64,000 bases of DNA from Eretmocerus hayati (GCA_029851415.1 CM056743.1:63704186-63768185); one strand, 5' to 3'; shown: positions 44,153 to 55,169, counted from the stretch's first letter. Notes: generated by a model from the letters alone, not told the origin. Program-made: numbers and translations.

Positions 44153-46906
44153 TTAAAATTTCCCTTCGCCCAGTAACCCTATCACTTGAGATTGTTTATC
44201 AACCGCTTCTTGGATTGAGAATCCCCCCGACATCACATCATCCATATACGTCTCATCTTCAACGATCTCAACAGCCTTTGGATATTTGTATCCCTCATCT
44301 TGAGCTAGTTGTCTGATCGTGCTATTTGCCAAAAATGGCGAACTGATGAAACCGAACAAGACTACTGTCGCAAAAAACAGAGAAATTTCATCCGATGAGC
44401 TTTCTCTCCATAGCATTGCTTGGAGATGTTGATCATCGGCGTGTACCCCAATTTGCAAAAACATCTGTTTGATGTCAGCAACAAAAACATAGGGGTAGCG
44501 ACGCCACTTTGTAAAAGAATCTGGAATTTCTGGCAACAAATTTGGCCCAGCATGTAGGTAATCATTGATCGAAGTACCTTTGTTTGTCTTTGCCGAAGCA
44601 TTATAGACTGGTCTGAGTTTTGTAGTAGTACTACCTTCCTTAAAAACTCCATGGTGTGGAAGTACAAAACAGTGATGCAAGTTCAACTGTTTGTCAAAAA
44701 TAGGACGAATGTACCCCTTATCAATAGAATCTCTCATCGATTTCACGTACAACTCTTTGAATTGAGGGTTTTTCTCAAATTTTCTCTCTAAACTGTGAAA
44801 TTGAGCAAGAGCTATACTGAATGAGTCACCAAGATTTCCGTCTGATGGAAAATTTGATTTCCTGGGAAGTCTAACCACGTATCTACCATCTGGTGTCCGT
44901 GAAACTGTGTCCTTGTAAAAATCAATGCAATGTTTTTCATCAGATGTGAGAGCTCTCTGCTCCGGGATTTCAAAATGATCAAAATACGCTTGCAGAGTCG
45001 CGTTCAGATCTTGATCAATATCTTGTAAACAGACATTGAATTTGGATGTTTGAACGGGACGTTGCTTCGTGGGGCCTGATACAATCCACCCGAGACGCGT
45101 TTTCAGTGCAATTGGAGCCTCAACCTGCTCACTTTTGCGAAGTCCTTCCTCCAGAATCAACGCATGAATTTTTGCGCTCAACAACATGTGCACTGCACCA
45201 GGTTTATCGAAACTCGGATCAGCTAACTGCAAATTTTCTAAATGAGACCAATTTTCTTTGAGATCATCAGATGGTTCATAGCACGTGACTTCCTTCAGAA
45301 CAAATGCGGTGACAGGGCACTCAAAACTTGGATCAGTCCTAGATTTGATCAAAAATTCTACAATACTCGTCCGAATAGTCGAGACTAGCCCTCCCACCCC
45401 AGACGTATTCAACTTGAATGAATGCTTTTTCAAATTTAGTGACTGGCAAAGCTCTTCTGATATGAAACTCGATTGAGCGCACTGATCAACTATGGCGCGT
45501 ACGATACGCTGTTTCCCGTTCGGACCTTGGACAAAAACTTCAGCAGTCGCGAGGAGAATTTCCTGATGTAGATCGTCATTTTTCAACTCAACAGCTAAAC
45601 TGAGTGTTTCTTGAGAATTCACAGCAGTACAATGACTGGCAACAGATTTCAAATTCGGAGCTCCGTGCAAAGACGTGTGATGGTCGTCGTTGCAAACCAT
45701 ACACCTGTACGTAGACTTGCATTCTGTTAAGGAATGCTTTGACGAGAAGCAAGACAAGCATAATTTTTGAGACTCAACAAAAGCTTTCCTCTCTTTCGGA
45801 GATTTCGATTTGTACTGATCGCAATTGTTGAAAAAATGCTCTTCTTTGCAAATGAGACAAGTTGGTTTGAATTTCTCTTTCCCCTTAGAATTGACATGAA
45901 CTGATTTAGCATTTTGCTTTTGATTCGGCTGACCCTTTTTATCCCCTGCTGGAGTTTGGCTTTTCTCCTTATTTTTACTATTGTCTCGCAACTCTTTTGA
46001 ATTTTCTAACTGCATGAGAGCCAATCTCTCAGCATCAAGAAAGCTTTCGAGGTCAGCAAACGAGGGACAAACCTTAGGGTCAGGTGAATTAGCAATCCGC
46101 TCTTCCCATTTTCTTTGAATCATGGGTGGCAGTCGAGCTACAGTTTGAAATACAACAATGGGATGCCAATGCTCAATCTTACAATCAAGCGCTTTGAGGG
46201 CTGCGAGTATGTTTTTTGTACAAGTGGCTATGCGACCTACTTCACGAGATGACGAGTTTTGCATCGGTTCGATGGTAAAGAATTCTGTGAGAAGCTTATT
46301 TATCAGGGCTCTGCTATTTTCATAGTAGTCATTGACTGTCTTCCAAGCAGTTCCAAAATTATCGCCCGACGCGGGACACTCGTCAAGTAATTCAGCCGCT
46401 TCACCTTTCAAAGTTTGACGAAGCACAGTGATTTTGTAGATGTTAGGGAGAGCCTGGTCTTTCACAACCATTTCCGAAAAAGTGTCCCGATATCGAGGCC
46501 ACTCACGAATATCGCCCGAGAAATTAGGAATTTCCATGCGCGGCAATTGCTTGTTGTAACTTTGCGAAGGCTCTTGTACAGCGCCTTGCTGAGCTACGGT
46601 GCCTTGAGTTTTTCTCAACTTGATCAAATATTCGAGAAATTCCCCTTCCCTTATCATGAATTGCTCCTCCGTCGCATCGAATACATGATTTTTGAAATAG
46701 TTATCAGTCGGATCAGCTTCCTCATCTTCCTCAAGCAACCCATGATTCTTCTCAAAATTTGTCCAGTACTTTCGCAGATTGTTCAATCTACTCTCTGCCG
46801 CCCCTTGCGTCATCTTCGCTTGGGTTAGAGACTTGAAGTTTTGATAAGAATTTGCAATCTTGGTCTGCAGCTCGAGCTGCTTCTCAATCAATTTATCGGA
46901 CTTCAT
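44153..46906 (-). pseudogene. BEL gag-pol, first part: gag, protease, RT palm
   Basis: ATG at 46906, 917 codons to an in-frame TAA. The N-terminal helix (residues 1-60) is followed by the BEL gag region beginning PRMEIPNFSGDIREWPRY (about 122), Cys/His knuckles CLICKEEHFFNNC, CLSCFSSKH and CMVCNDDHH (about 345-415), and a retropepsin-like VDQCAQSSFISEEL (about 475). Reverse transcriptase has FVADIKQMFLQI, GFISSPFLAN and TYMDDVMSGG (YMDD about 887). The product would be a particle-forming polyprotein. Only the TAA at 44153-44155 breaks a reading of about 1,766 codons, since sequence on both sides is in frame and uninterrupted. Whether the stop is a mutation or is sometimes read through is not decided by sequence. 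Confidence 0.92.
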
Positions 46907-47181
46907 TTTGGAAACTCAAATGATGACCTATCGATAGAGAATGAAATATTTGACAGGTAACAAAGTTGCTTTGAAACCGTTTGTCTATCCGGAATAGCCC
47001 AATTCGTCCTGCCCTGACGGAGGTTATTGACTGACTCGAAACTTGACTCTGAAATGGGTTTCAGTTCTCGTAGAACTGGTAAACTGAGTAACGTACACAA
47101 AATGTCTCTATCTTGTGCAGTTATAACCCTCCCACGTACAAAACGAGAGAGTGCTACTGAAAAAGGATTGCTTGTTAGCAA
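46903..47181 (-). CDS. Upstream ORF in BEL leader, stop overlaps gag-pol start
   Basis: 92 codons ending FEFPK. Its TGA (46903-46905) overlaps the gag-pol ATG as ATGA. The N-terminal part includes a Ser/Leu-rich segment. I recognise no domain. It may be a chance frame, or an upstream ORF that regulates gag-pol translation by reinitiation. Confidence 0.3.
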   Translation of the reverse strand: MLTSNPFSVALSRFVRGRVITAQDRDILCTLLSLPVLRELKPISESSFESVNNLRQGRTNWAIPDRQTVSKQLCYLSNISFSIDRSSFEFPK

Positions 47182-48437
47182 AAGAACATATTCTCATTGC
47201 TGTTCGAATCCCGAGAGCCGTTGAAAAAATCTATGAAAGAGAATATGATCGAATAAAAAGGAATGGGCTGATTCTTCCAGAATTATGGAAAATATCATGA
47301 ATGAGAAATAGATCTATAATTTATATAAGATCAAACGATTTTCAGAGGGATTGCTTGCCATGAAAATAAACTGAGATGTAGTCCTACAACCGAGCGTGTT
47401 CAAAACTGAAGAGAAAAATACCTCGAGAAACCTAGTGGTTGAAAATGATAGAGGAATAATCTCGTGAACTAGCTGGCCATGAAGAGCTATGAGAAAGAAT
47501 TTATGCTCGCTAAGCTAAGCGCTGTGGAGCAAAAACAGCTATGGATGAAAGCACTTATGTCTATTTACTCACACAAGAGCGTTCGGAAAAAGAAATGTTT
47601 CGCGGGCGAGTTGCGTTACGAAACTGTTGAATGCCTCAACGTACAGAGCTAAATTACACCCCCCGAGCTGCGTAGAAACCACGTGCGCGCAGAGCATCCG
47701 GAAAACTCGCGAGTGATAAGCGCCTGAAGGCAGGCAACCCGTCTCACGCAGCGATAAAAGAAGTCGCGGTACCGTCCCGAGATTCAGCGCGCGTGTGTGG
47801 ACTACACGGTATCGTACGCAGGGAGAGGGAGAGGAGGGGGCGGGGGACGCTATTGAGTAGCGTCAGCATATATACATACATATGTAATAGTCTATATACA
47901 TACATACATGAGCAGGGCATGAGACCCATGGACCTTTTGCGGAGCAGCCTATAATGGAGAGAGAAAAGTTCTCACGATACCTGCACAGGTGAGCCCGATA
48001 TAGCTGAATCGTTGACAGGCATGCCCTCGCAATGTGCGTGACAGCGTCGCTGCACGCGACCAGCTCAGGATGGCCACTCTGCTGTGCTGCTAGCGCTGCT
48101 CACCCTTGACGGTCAAGCAGGAACAAGCGACGTCCAAGATGGACGCCACGCCAAGCCACGCGCTGCTCCAAACGACGAGCGCGAGCGCGTGCTGATATAC
48201 TGCAGCACAATATGCCGGCCGGCTTGGCGATGATAAGCCTGCCGCCGTAGGAGTGTCTCAACCTAGCAAAAGCACGGTTGATCGACGAGGCACTCTGCAC
48301 ACACTACACAAACACGTGTACACCATACCGCACCACCTCGAGACGCGTCCCGCACGTGGCAGCCAAAAGAGGAGCTGCCGCGATGCCTCGCGTTATCTCA
48401 CCCGCGAGTTGAGTGTCCACAGCCGCAAAATGCCGTT
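47182..48437 (-). other. BEL 5' leader
   Basis: About 1.25 kb between the primer site and the upstream ORF. GC-rich near the primer site (48000-48400), AT-rich towards gag, with a TATACATACATA-type low-complexity patch near 47870-47910. No long frame. Packaging and dimerisation signals are expected here but none is identifiable by eye. Confidence 0.6.
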
Positions 48438-48450
48438 GCTCGAAGGACCA
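48438..48450 (-). promoter_or_regulatory. BEL primer binding site, tRNA-Tyr
   Basis: One base inside the LTR, the minus strand reads TGGTCCTTCGAGC. It is complementary to the 3' end of insect tRNA-Tyr (GCTCGAAGGA plus CCA) over 13 bases. The tRNA comparison is from memory of the Drosophila gene. Confidence 0.75.
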
Positions 48451-48451
48451 A

Positions 48452-48772
48452 TGAATTTTTACGGGATGATGGCTGCATCTGCTGCTGCTGCGAATTGCTG
48501 TAAAGGGGCAAGTGGGCTGAGCGGGTAGAGACTCGGAAAACGCGTGTAATAATGGCGACTTTGATTTATTGGCGAAAACGGCGAGGTGGTCGGATTAGTG
48601 TGTGCGCGGCGGCCGCCGGTCGGCGGTGAACTAACTCAAAGAATGCGGAAGGCGGAAGCGAGCTCTTGGACGCTCGTCGCGCCGCGCGTGGCGCTGATTG
48701 AAAACTCAAATACGCGCGAATATTCAAAGTAATAACGGGGTGAATGTGTGTGTGTGTGTACATTTGTGAACA
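48452..48772 (-). repeat. BEL upstream (5') LTR
   Basis: 321 bp, nearly identical to the copy at 41095. One substitution is visible (GGTCGGATTAG here against GGTCGGATCAG). Confidence 0.93.
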
Positions 48773-48777
48773 CCTCG

Positions 48778-48901
48778 TGACAGCCACGAGCAGACTAACT
48801 TCAAAACATAACAACACAAACAAACACACACTAGCAACCGACCGATCGATAAATACCAACGGTTGCGAGCGTCAAGTATTTACATATGTACAGATACAAC
48901 A
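48778..48901 (-). repeat. Gypsy upstream (5') LTR, second part
   Basis: 124 bp completing the LTR after the BEL element and its second CCTCG (48773-48777). 98 + 124 = 222 bp, exactly the length of the other LTR. Confidence 0.92.
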
Positions 48902-50021
48902 ATATTGGATAAAAGAAAGAGCTGTATCTTAGTCAGGGTAGAAAATGTAAGAGTATTCTGATTCATTCAATTGCCGCTAGTGAAAATCTGAACTATGTCC
49001 CTTTCATAACCTCCCTCCTCTGTCAAAATGACAATCCACAAATATAGTGATACGAGCGAAATTGGTGATCAATTTCAATTCGGATTCTCCATAGCATATA
49101 CAGAAGCGTTGTGATATTTTTGGATCATAATTGGAGAGCTGCGATCTTCAAATCGCTAACTCGACCCCGACTCCGAGAGAAGATTTTTAATGATACACCT
49201 GCTCCATGCAGCTCTTTCCCTAATCCAATATCATGGGCGTGAGATTCCCAACCCATCAAAGTTTACCAGTTCGGTCTTGAGTTAAATCTGCGGATTTTTA
49301 CGATATAGTGGTCTCGTCACTAGAATTTCGTCGTGAATTGATGATTTCTCGTGCATTAATTCTCAAAAACGACCCGTCGTTTGCATGTAAGTGAAAATCC
49401 GAAGGTAAATTATGAAGCTGAGAAGATTTCACGCCAAAATCATGTGACAAAAAATGTTTTTGACTTCAGATTTGAAGTTCCATATTTTACGAATACGCGA
49501 AGCCGAGTGCACCCCTTGGTAGAAATTGTGAGCATTTCTTGGCCAAAAACTGGATAAAAGTAACCTAATTGCATCACTACTATATGTATATATTGCATGG
49601 GTGGACAAAAAATTGGTCACATTTCTACCAGGGCCGGCCACCGCTTCAATATGCAGATTTTTCTGAACAATTTTCCCTCTCCAGGCTCGTAGCTTAGGAG
49701 GGAAGGGTCGCACGAAAATTCTCCATAGAACAAAACTTAGTAGATTTTTTGACGATGTCCAAGATGCTGTTTGAATTTTTATGATCGGATCACTCCCGTC
49801 AAAGTTATGAGTGATTGATTCATGGGTAATTATTTTCTTTTTTCACCGTCGATTGAGGCAACTTGAAAAATGAGTAAAAAATGTTTGAAACACATAAATC
49901 GATTGATTTTTTTCTGGTCTTCGAGATGCTTCCTCCAAAATTGCCGTACGACCAACTGGGTCGGAAATGTCGTTGATTGACTGAGACTATCGATTATCCA
50001 TCAATTCTGGAGGGTGCTGTA

Positions 50022-50205
50022 CTATTTCATTCCCTTTTCATTCGTTTCACGTTTAGATTTTGCTGAATAGTTACTCGACATGTTTCCTCTGATCTCATGA
50101 CCCTCAAGAGTTGAAATTCAATTTTTGATCCCAGATGAAGTGATAGGGGGAAAGGATGGCCATACTCGCCAAGTTGAACTGCTGGAAAATCGAAGTGGGG
50201 GGGGG
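50022..50205 (-). repeat. Dispersed repeat, copy 2
   Basis: Inverted relative to 5870-6010. It directly abuts the TA outside the Tc1-like element, which therefore inserted within or beside this repeat. It ends in a run of nine G near 50199-50207. Confidence 0.65.
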
Positions 50206-50545
50206 GATTTCAACACTTGGCTATGGTGGTGACTGAATATTCTCAGATTGAAAAACATGCTGGAAAAAGTAGTGTAGGAAAACACACAAAACTTATATTT
50301 ATCTTATCCATAAAAATCATTCTCTCAATTAACTCTAGTGTGCTCCATTCCAAGATGAACATTCTTTGATCATGAGCAAAGAGAAATTTGGAGAAGTACA
50401 ACTTTGTATTTTTGATAGCAAGACTCTTGGAATTAGTTCATGGAATTGACTTGAGTTGATCAAAGACTTCCAAACCCACTTGTGATGATGGTGCTTGCAA
50501 GAGAAAGTTTTTGAATCACGAGGAACTTCTAGATCGTGGAAATCC
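50206..50545. other. Spacer, no recognisable feature
   Basis: Short interrupted frames only. Confidence 0.5.
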
Positions 50546-50962
50546 CCCACGAGGTGAGTCATTTGGGCGAAAATGGTCGAGTTGCGTGCTCGTGGGTTTT
50601 GCATGTGGGGTATGTTTCGGGGTCATTAGTAGAACAGTTTCCAACAAGAATCAAAAACATCGGTAGAGGGTTTTCGAATTTAAGTCGATTCTTCGATTTT
50701 TCAGCCATTTTCTGAAAACAGTGGATTACCGTCATTGCTCACTCCCGACTCTCACTTTAAAATCGACTATTCAAAGTGATCTGGGTACGCAATCCCGACG
50801 TAAAGAGACCCGATCTTTCGAAATCCGAAGTCCAAATTAGGCCTAGATATGATCTGAGTAATTTGGAACGACTACAGTGCAGGAAACCCTCTTTTCATAA
50901 TTAAAGTCCGCGGGAAATTTAGGACTCTCTCGAGTTGTTGGCTTTGGCTTGATATAACTTGC

Positions 50963-51550
50963 ATGACTATCACATACAATATTATTGACTTTATTGTTCC
51001 AACCGAGCTTCATTTACTGTTGGGGTTGATAAGTCATACTCATGACTGTATGGTACAAGAGTTGCAAGAAATTGCTCCAAATTGGGCTAAGTCATGCAGT
51101 GTGAATCGCCAGATCCTCCACGGTGGTGGAGGGTCCAATGGTAATGATTGCAAAAAGTTACTAGATAACATAAACTTCATGAATGGCAGAGATGAACCTC
51201 CTGTGAATAGATATGTGGATATTCTGGGAAGTATCGAAAAAGTCGTCAAAGCTATTTTCGGCACAAATGTTGATCTTCAATATGCTTGTAAAACAGCAAA
51301 TTTTCGCAGTTGCTATTTGAAATCGTGTATCTCTGTTTTACCGAAAGTTCATGCAATTATTATGTATCACATTGGAGAATTTTGTAATAGAACTGAAATT
51401 GGTCTCGGAAAGTACAGCGAACAAGCATTCGAGTCAGTTCATCACGATTCCAGTGGAGTTTGTGAAAAATATAGAATTTATACTGCACATTATGCTTATT
51501 CGAATTGTCTTTTCCATGCCTTATGCGAATCCAATGGATTACATGTATGA
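50963..51550 (+). CDS. Unidentified protein fragment, C-terminal part of a transposon gene
   Basis: 195 codons starting just inside the left arm. Recognisable phrases are TELHLLLGLISH, a spaced CKKLLDNINFM, VDILGSIEKVVKAIFG, VLPKVHAIIMYHIGEFC, GLGKYSEQAFESVHHDF-like sequence (here HHDSSGV) and a terminal LFHALCESNGLHV. I recall a similar motif order (LHLLLG, PKVHA, GLG-SEQA-ESVH, A-YNS-HL) in C-terminal regions of proteins encoded by DNA transposons of insects and cnidarians, but I cannot name the superfamily. The frame lacks the upstream catalytic part such a protein would need, so it is a truncated gene. Its position between long inverted arms fits a deletion derivative of an autonomous element. 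Confidence 0.5.
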   Translation: MTITYNIIDFIVPTELHLLLGLISHTHDCMVQELQEIAPNWAKSCSVNRQILHGGGGSNGNDCKKLLDNINFMNGRDEPPVNRYVDILGSIEKVVKAIFGTNVDLQYACKTANFRSCYLKSCISVLPKVHAIIMYHIGEFCNRTEIGLGKYSEQAFESVHHDSSGVCEKYRIYTAHYAYSNCLFHALCESNGLHV

Positions 51551-52754
51551 GTTATTGTTCCCGCAATCGATACAAGGATGTGAAATCCTTTCCAGCCCTG
51601 ATAAAGATTACACGGTGAACATCCACTATCTTAATCTCCATCAGTCTCATGTATCGAATCAAAGTCGAACGCAATCAGTTGTTGTCTCAAATTGTGTTCG
51701 CGGCCGTCTTTGCATCGGTTGCCTAGGGTGTTTTCAAGGTTCCTTCACGAAATAATTTAGGTATTGTAGGAAAAATGATGGATGTGAAGGTTTATAACTA
51801 AGGTCACTGTGATACGTCATTGAAAGTCTGTGAAAAGCGAACGAAAACATTTTCCGTTGAGTTACGACGTTATGGAAGGTCCAAGTGTTGACTAAAAGTC
51901 GGGGACGTAATCGATGGATGGCCCCTGCCGAAAGAGTTAATCGACGCGTAGAGAAGTGTATCCGCGTGCGCACTCGTATAGACTACGTCCACTGCAACTC
52001 CGTTTTGGGCGCGCACATTCAAACTCAAATTTATCGAAAATCGAAACCTCAAATTTATTGCTGACATGTATCGTTTATCGCCACACCGATTTTTAGGTGC
52101 ATGTGTCACAACGATCGATATTCCAGAGCAGTTTCCTTGGGCTCATTATTTTTACATTGACCGACACGACGTCTTTTTACCCATTTTGACCATAGAAGTA
52201 TGTGTCGTATTGCGGAATTGTGTCATTTTGAAGGACATATCCAGTTTTCAGTACGGAAATTTGGTTTCAGAAAAGACGCGCTCCCTTAACAATATGCATA
52301 GAATATTCCATTCGCTGTGCTACAGAAAGTTGGATATATGATACACCAAAAAAGATAACAATCATCTCGATACCGGTCTGATCTTGATTCCACAAATCAG
52401 CGAGAAAACATAATGTCCCGTGCGCGATTCCGCGCGCTGAAAATACGTCCTGGATTTAGGATATGAAATGAGAAGATGCAACTCTCTAGCGTGATACTTG
52501 TTACAACTTTGTACGGCCAAGATTTTTGTTGTTAGAAACCGATGATGCGAGAGTGGTGTGTGCTTGTACAGTATTATCTTCAGAGGGCATTTTATTCGTA
52601 TTGAAACAACAATTTTCTTGTAACCCTTCAGAATAACTTCTCACTCATTTTCAGGATTCCAATCAAATGATGAGATGGTATTGGGCATAAAAAATATTAT
52701 TGAAACACAGTTTCATGACGATACTCACTCCGTCGGCATTTAATCTATCCATGT
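51551..52754. other. Interior of inverted-repeat element, no further gene
   Basis: No continuation of the preceding frame is recognisable. AT-rich with a GC-richer patch at 51880-52030. Nothing else identified. Confidence 0.4.
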
Positions 52755-53147
52755 CCACCGTTGACAAAAGATATCTTGGATTTAGCTTGAATTTCAATGA
52801 TAAAAAGAGAGTTTCCTGCTCTATAGTCGTTCCAAATTACTCAGATCGTATCTGGGCCGAATTTGAACCTCGGATTTCGGAAGATCGGATCTTTTTACGT
52901 CGGATATGGGTACTCCGATCATTTGAATGGTCGATTTTAAAGCGAGAGACGGGAGTGAGCAATGGAGGTAATCCACTGTTTTGAGAAAATGACTAAAAAA
53001 TCGACTTTAATTCAAAAACCCTCTGCCGATTTTTTCGATTCATTTTGGAAAATATTCTACTGATGACCCCGAAACATATCCCACAGACAAAACCGACGTG
53101 CGCGCAACTCGACCTTTTTCGTCTAAATCACTCACCGTGCCCACATA

Positions 53148-53967
53148 CACGGTGCTCTTGAAATACGTTTACATTCCGCTGACGACCTTCAACGGGATTG
53201 TTGTGGGATATGTTTCTGGGGCCCTTGGAGCTCATTTTCTGATGAGAATCAAAATCGGCCCTTGGGCCGTTTTTTTATAAAAGTCCAAAAAACGTGTTTT
53301 CTATCTTCTTTTCAATCTTTCTTCTCGGATAACTCTGAAAGATCACACTTCAACCGAAAATGTGTGGAGACATATTTTGTAGATCTTGAGAAATTGCATA
53401 AAAAAGGTTCCCACACTTGAATCCGTAGAACGCACTTCGTGCGAGATATTTCGGGATTTTCATTCCGTAATCATGAATTTTCCGAAAAATCTCATCTCTG
53501 CGGCTCTAAAGAAACCCGTTTCGTCGAAGATTGTGTGAAATATAAATTGTAGTGCTTGAAAATGGCGAGTTATCCAGGATTCTTTGATATTCTTCCAATC
53601 TAGTAATGGGTGAGCATCAGAAACGATTTTCCGGAAAATTGATGATTACGAAATGGAAATTCCAAAATAACTTGATCGGAGTGCGTTTCACGGATTCAAG
53701 TGTAGAAACCTTTTTTATGCAATTTTTCAAGATCTACAGAAGATGTCTCCACACATTTTCGGTTAAAGTGTGATCTTTTAGAGTTATCCGAGGAGAAAGA
53801 TTGAAAAGAGGATAGAAAACACGTTTTTTGGACTTTTATAAAAAACGGCCTAAGGGCCGATTTTGATTTTTATCAGAAAATGAGCTCCAAGGGCCCTAGA
53901 AACATATCCCACAACAATCCCGTTGTTGGTTGTCAGCGGAATGTAAACGTATTTCAAGAGCACCGTG
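53148..53967. mobile_element. 820-bp foldback element
   Basis: It begins CACGGTGCTCTTGAAATACG and ends with the inverted form. Arms of about 300 bp include AACGGGATTGTTGTGGGATATG and ATCAAAATCGGCCCTT blocks. The centre near 53540 is unique. ACATA precedes it and ACATG follows it, a possible imperfect 5-bp duplication. It shares a TGTGGGATATGTTTC block with the preceding element. No coding capacity. Confidence 0.65.
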
Positions 53968-55169
53968 ACATGAGTTGGTTCATCCACTCTTCAGCGAGGA
54001 AGGATGCTAACTACCAAAATAAATAACTAATATTCAATTGATAACTGAAACATGGGATTGTGACACTACATTCGTCGCCCAACATTTTTCAAGAACCAAA
54101 AACTGAAACAAATTCCATGTAGGACATTGGTAATTCGTAACACATCAAGAAGTTGGAGCAATCCATGCGAACTCATTCTGAGGGAAATGAAGGTTCAATA
54201 GCATTATATCATATGTGTCTAGATTTCTGATGGAATGATCCTCGAAATACATCCGGATAGATGTATGGATCCAGTTCTTTCAGTGATTGACTTCTCAACC
54301 AATAATTTTTTCGATTTGAACTCACCACTTCCCACCAAGAGCGTAAATGAGCCTTTCTTTCTCCACAATACTCTTGATGAAAGAGATGAACTCCTATTCA
54401 GAAATTAACCTATGCCATCACGCTCACAAAGTATATGGCGAGAATGTGAGTGGCACGCCAAGGAAGTAAAATCCATATCCCATATGAGTAAAAGTCTAGC
54501 TTAGACCTTTGGATTGGAGTATTACGCAATGGAAGTATGATATTCAAAAGTAACCAGAGCAGCACCAGGGATCAGTGCTCATATATCACAACAACTGGTC
54601 TTGGATAGTCGTTAATTGGACTGACCTGTCTCACATCTAAATGTGAGAGACGATCCCTCTTGATCTTTTGGACATTTTAGGTTCTTATAGGTGCTCAGTG
54701 GACCAACGGTTCCAGAAATTTCGTTTCAATTGTTGGACCAATCTCCAGCGTTCCAATCGTGGAATTCGCTCTTCTGTCCATTCTGGCTCTGGAATTATAA
54801 ATGACTAGCAGAATTGCTCCGCTCGCTGACGCTCGCTGCGCCTCAGAGTCTTTGGAGAGAGTTTGAATAGTCGAATCGTATTATTTTTCAAAACATATAT
54901 TTGATTTTGAATGAAATAAGAATTTCGTTCAAATGGCAACCATAATTAATTACAGATGCACGCTGTAACTATTTTCGTACATGAAGTTCAATTTTCATAA
55001 ATTCTACAAAGCTTCAGTCTCACTTTTCAAGGATTGATAGAGCTGCGCGAAAAAATATTAAATGGCTATAGAAAGACTCGAAAATAGCTACAACAGAAGC
55101 CCGAGCAGGGTTAGTTTGGACCAAAAAAATCTAATGAGTTGAATGAGCAAAATCAAGTTTTTCTTTTTT
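53968..55169. other. No recognisable gene
   Basis: AT-rich with short frames only. A CGCTCGCTGACGCTCGCTGCG phrase near 54820 resembles terminal motifs of some small elements, but no partner is visible. Confidence 0.45.

Larger units (their letters stand above)
41095..48772 (-). mobile_element. BEL/Pao LTR retrotransposon inside a Gypsy LTR
   Basis: Full-length minus-strand element of about 7.7 kb with LTRs of 323 bp (41095-41417) and 321 bp (48452-48772), TG to CA, flanked by perfect CCTCG duplications (41090-41094, 48773-48777). It carries a tRNA-Tyr-like primer site, a long leader, a gag-pol reading split by one stop codon, and a polypurine tract. The LTRs differ by about one substitution and one dinucleotide unit, so the insertion is very recent and younger than the host Gypsy copy. 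Confidence 0.94.
35476..48901 (-). mobile_element. Ty3/Gypsy LTR retrotransposon, interrupted by a BEL element
   Basis: Minus-strand element with 222-bp LTRs beginning TGTTACAC and ending ACAACA on the plus strand. ATAT lies directly outside both ends (35472-35475 and 48902-48905), a 4-bp duplication typical of the 17.6/297-like Gypsy group. Order on the minus strand: upstream LTR, tRNA primer site, gag, protease-RT-RNase H, integrase, polypurine tract, downstream LTR. There is no room for an env gene (about 360 bp after integrase). The BEL element sits inside the upstream LTR. An in-frame stop in gag and a frameshift in pol make this copy inactive. Confidence 0.92.
34837..50019. mobile_element. 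Tc1/mariner-like inverted-repeat element, split by nested LTR elements
   Basis: The left end reads CAGTACACTCCAAAATTAAT and the right end reads inverted CAGCACCCTCCAGAATTGAT, each with TA outside (34835-34836 and 50020-50021). The ends and TA duplication fit Tc1/mariner. The left arm is 34837-35475 plus 48902 to about 48925; the right arm is about 49200-50019. Arms share long blocks such as CAGTCAATCAACGACATTTCC. The centre is about 48926-49199. Without the Gypsy insertion the element would be about 1.76 kb. No transposase is encoded. The Gypsy element interrupts the left arm. Confidence 0.8.
50546..53137. mobile_element. 2.6-kb inverted-repeat element with internal frame
   Basis: The left arm (50546 to about 50935) and right arm (about 52755-53137) are inverted copies over about 390 bp. 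Shared blocks include GTATGTTTCGGGGTCAT-type and AACAGTGGATTACC sequences and a phrase reading CTGAGTAATTTGGAACGACTA. The outer ends are near CCCACGAGGTGAGT and inverted GGCACGGTGAGT. The interior holds a 195-codon frame. Target duplication could not be read because the right end adjoins another inverted-repeat element. Confidence 0.65.

Noticed and set aside
54815..54845. Helitron end (GCTCGCTGACGCTCGCTGCGCC phrase)
   Set aside because: No CTRR terminus with a hairpin or matching 5' TC end could be identified.
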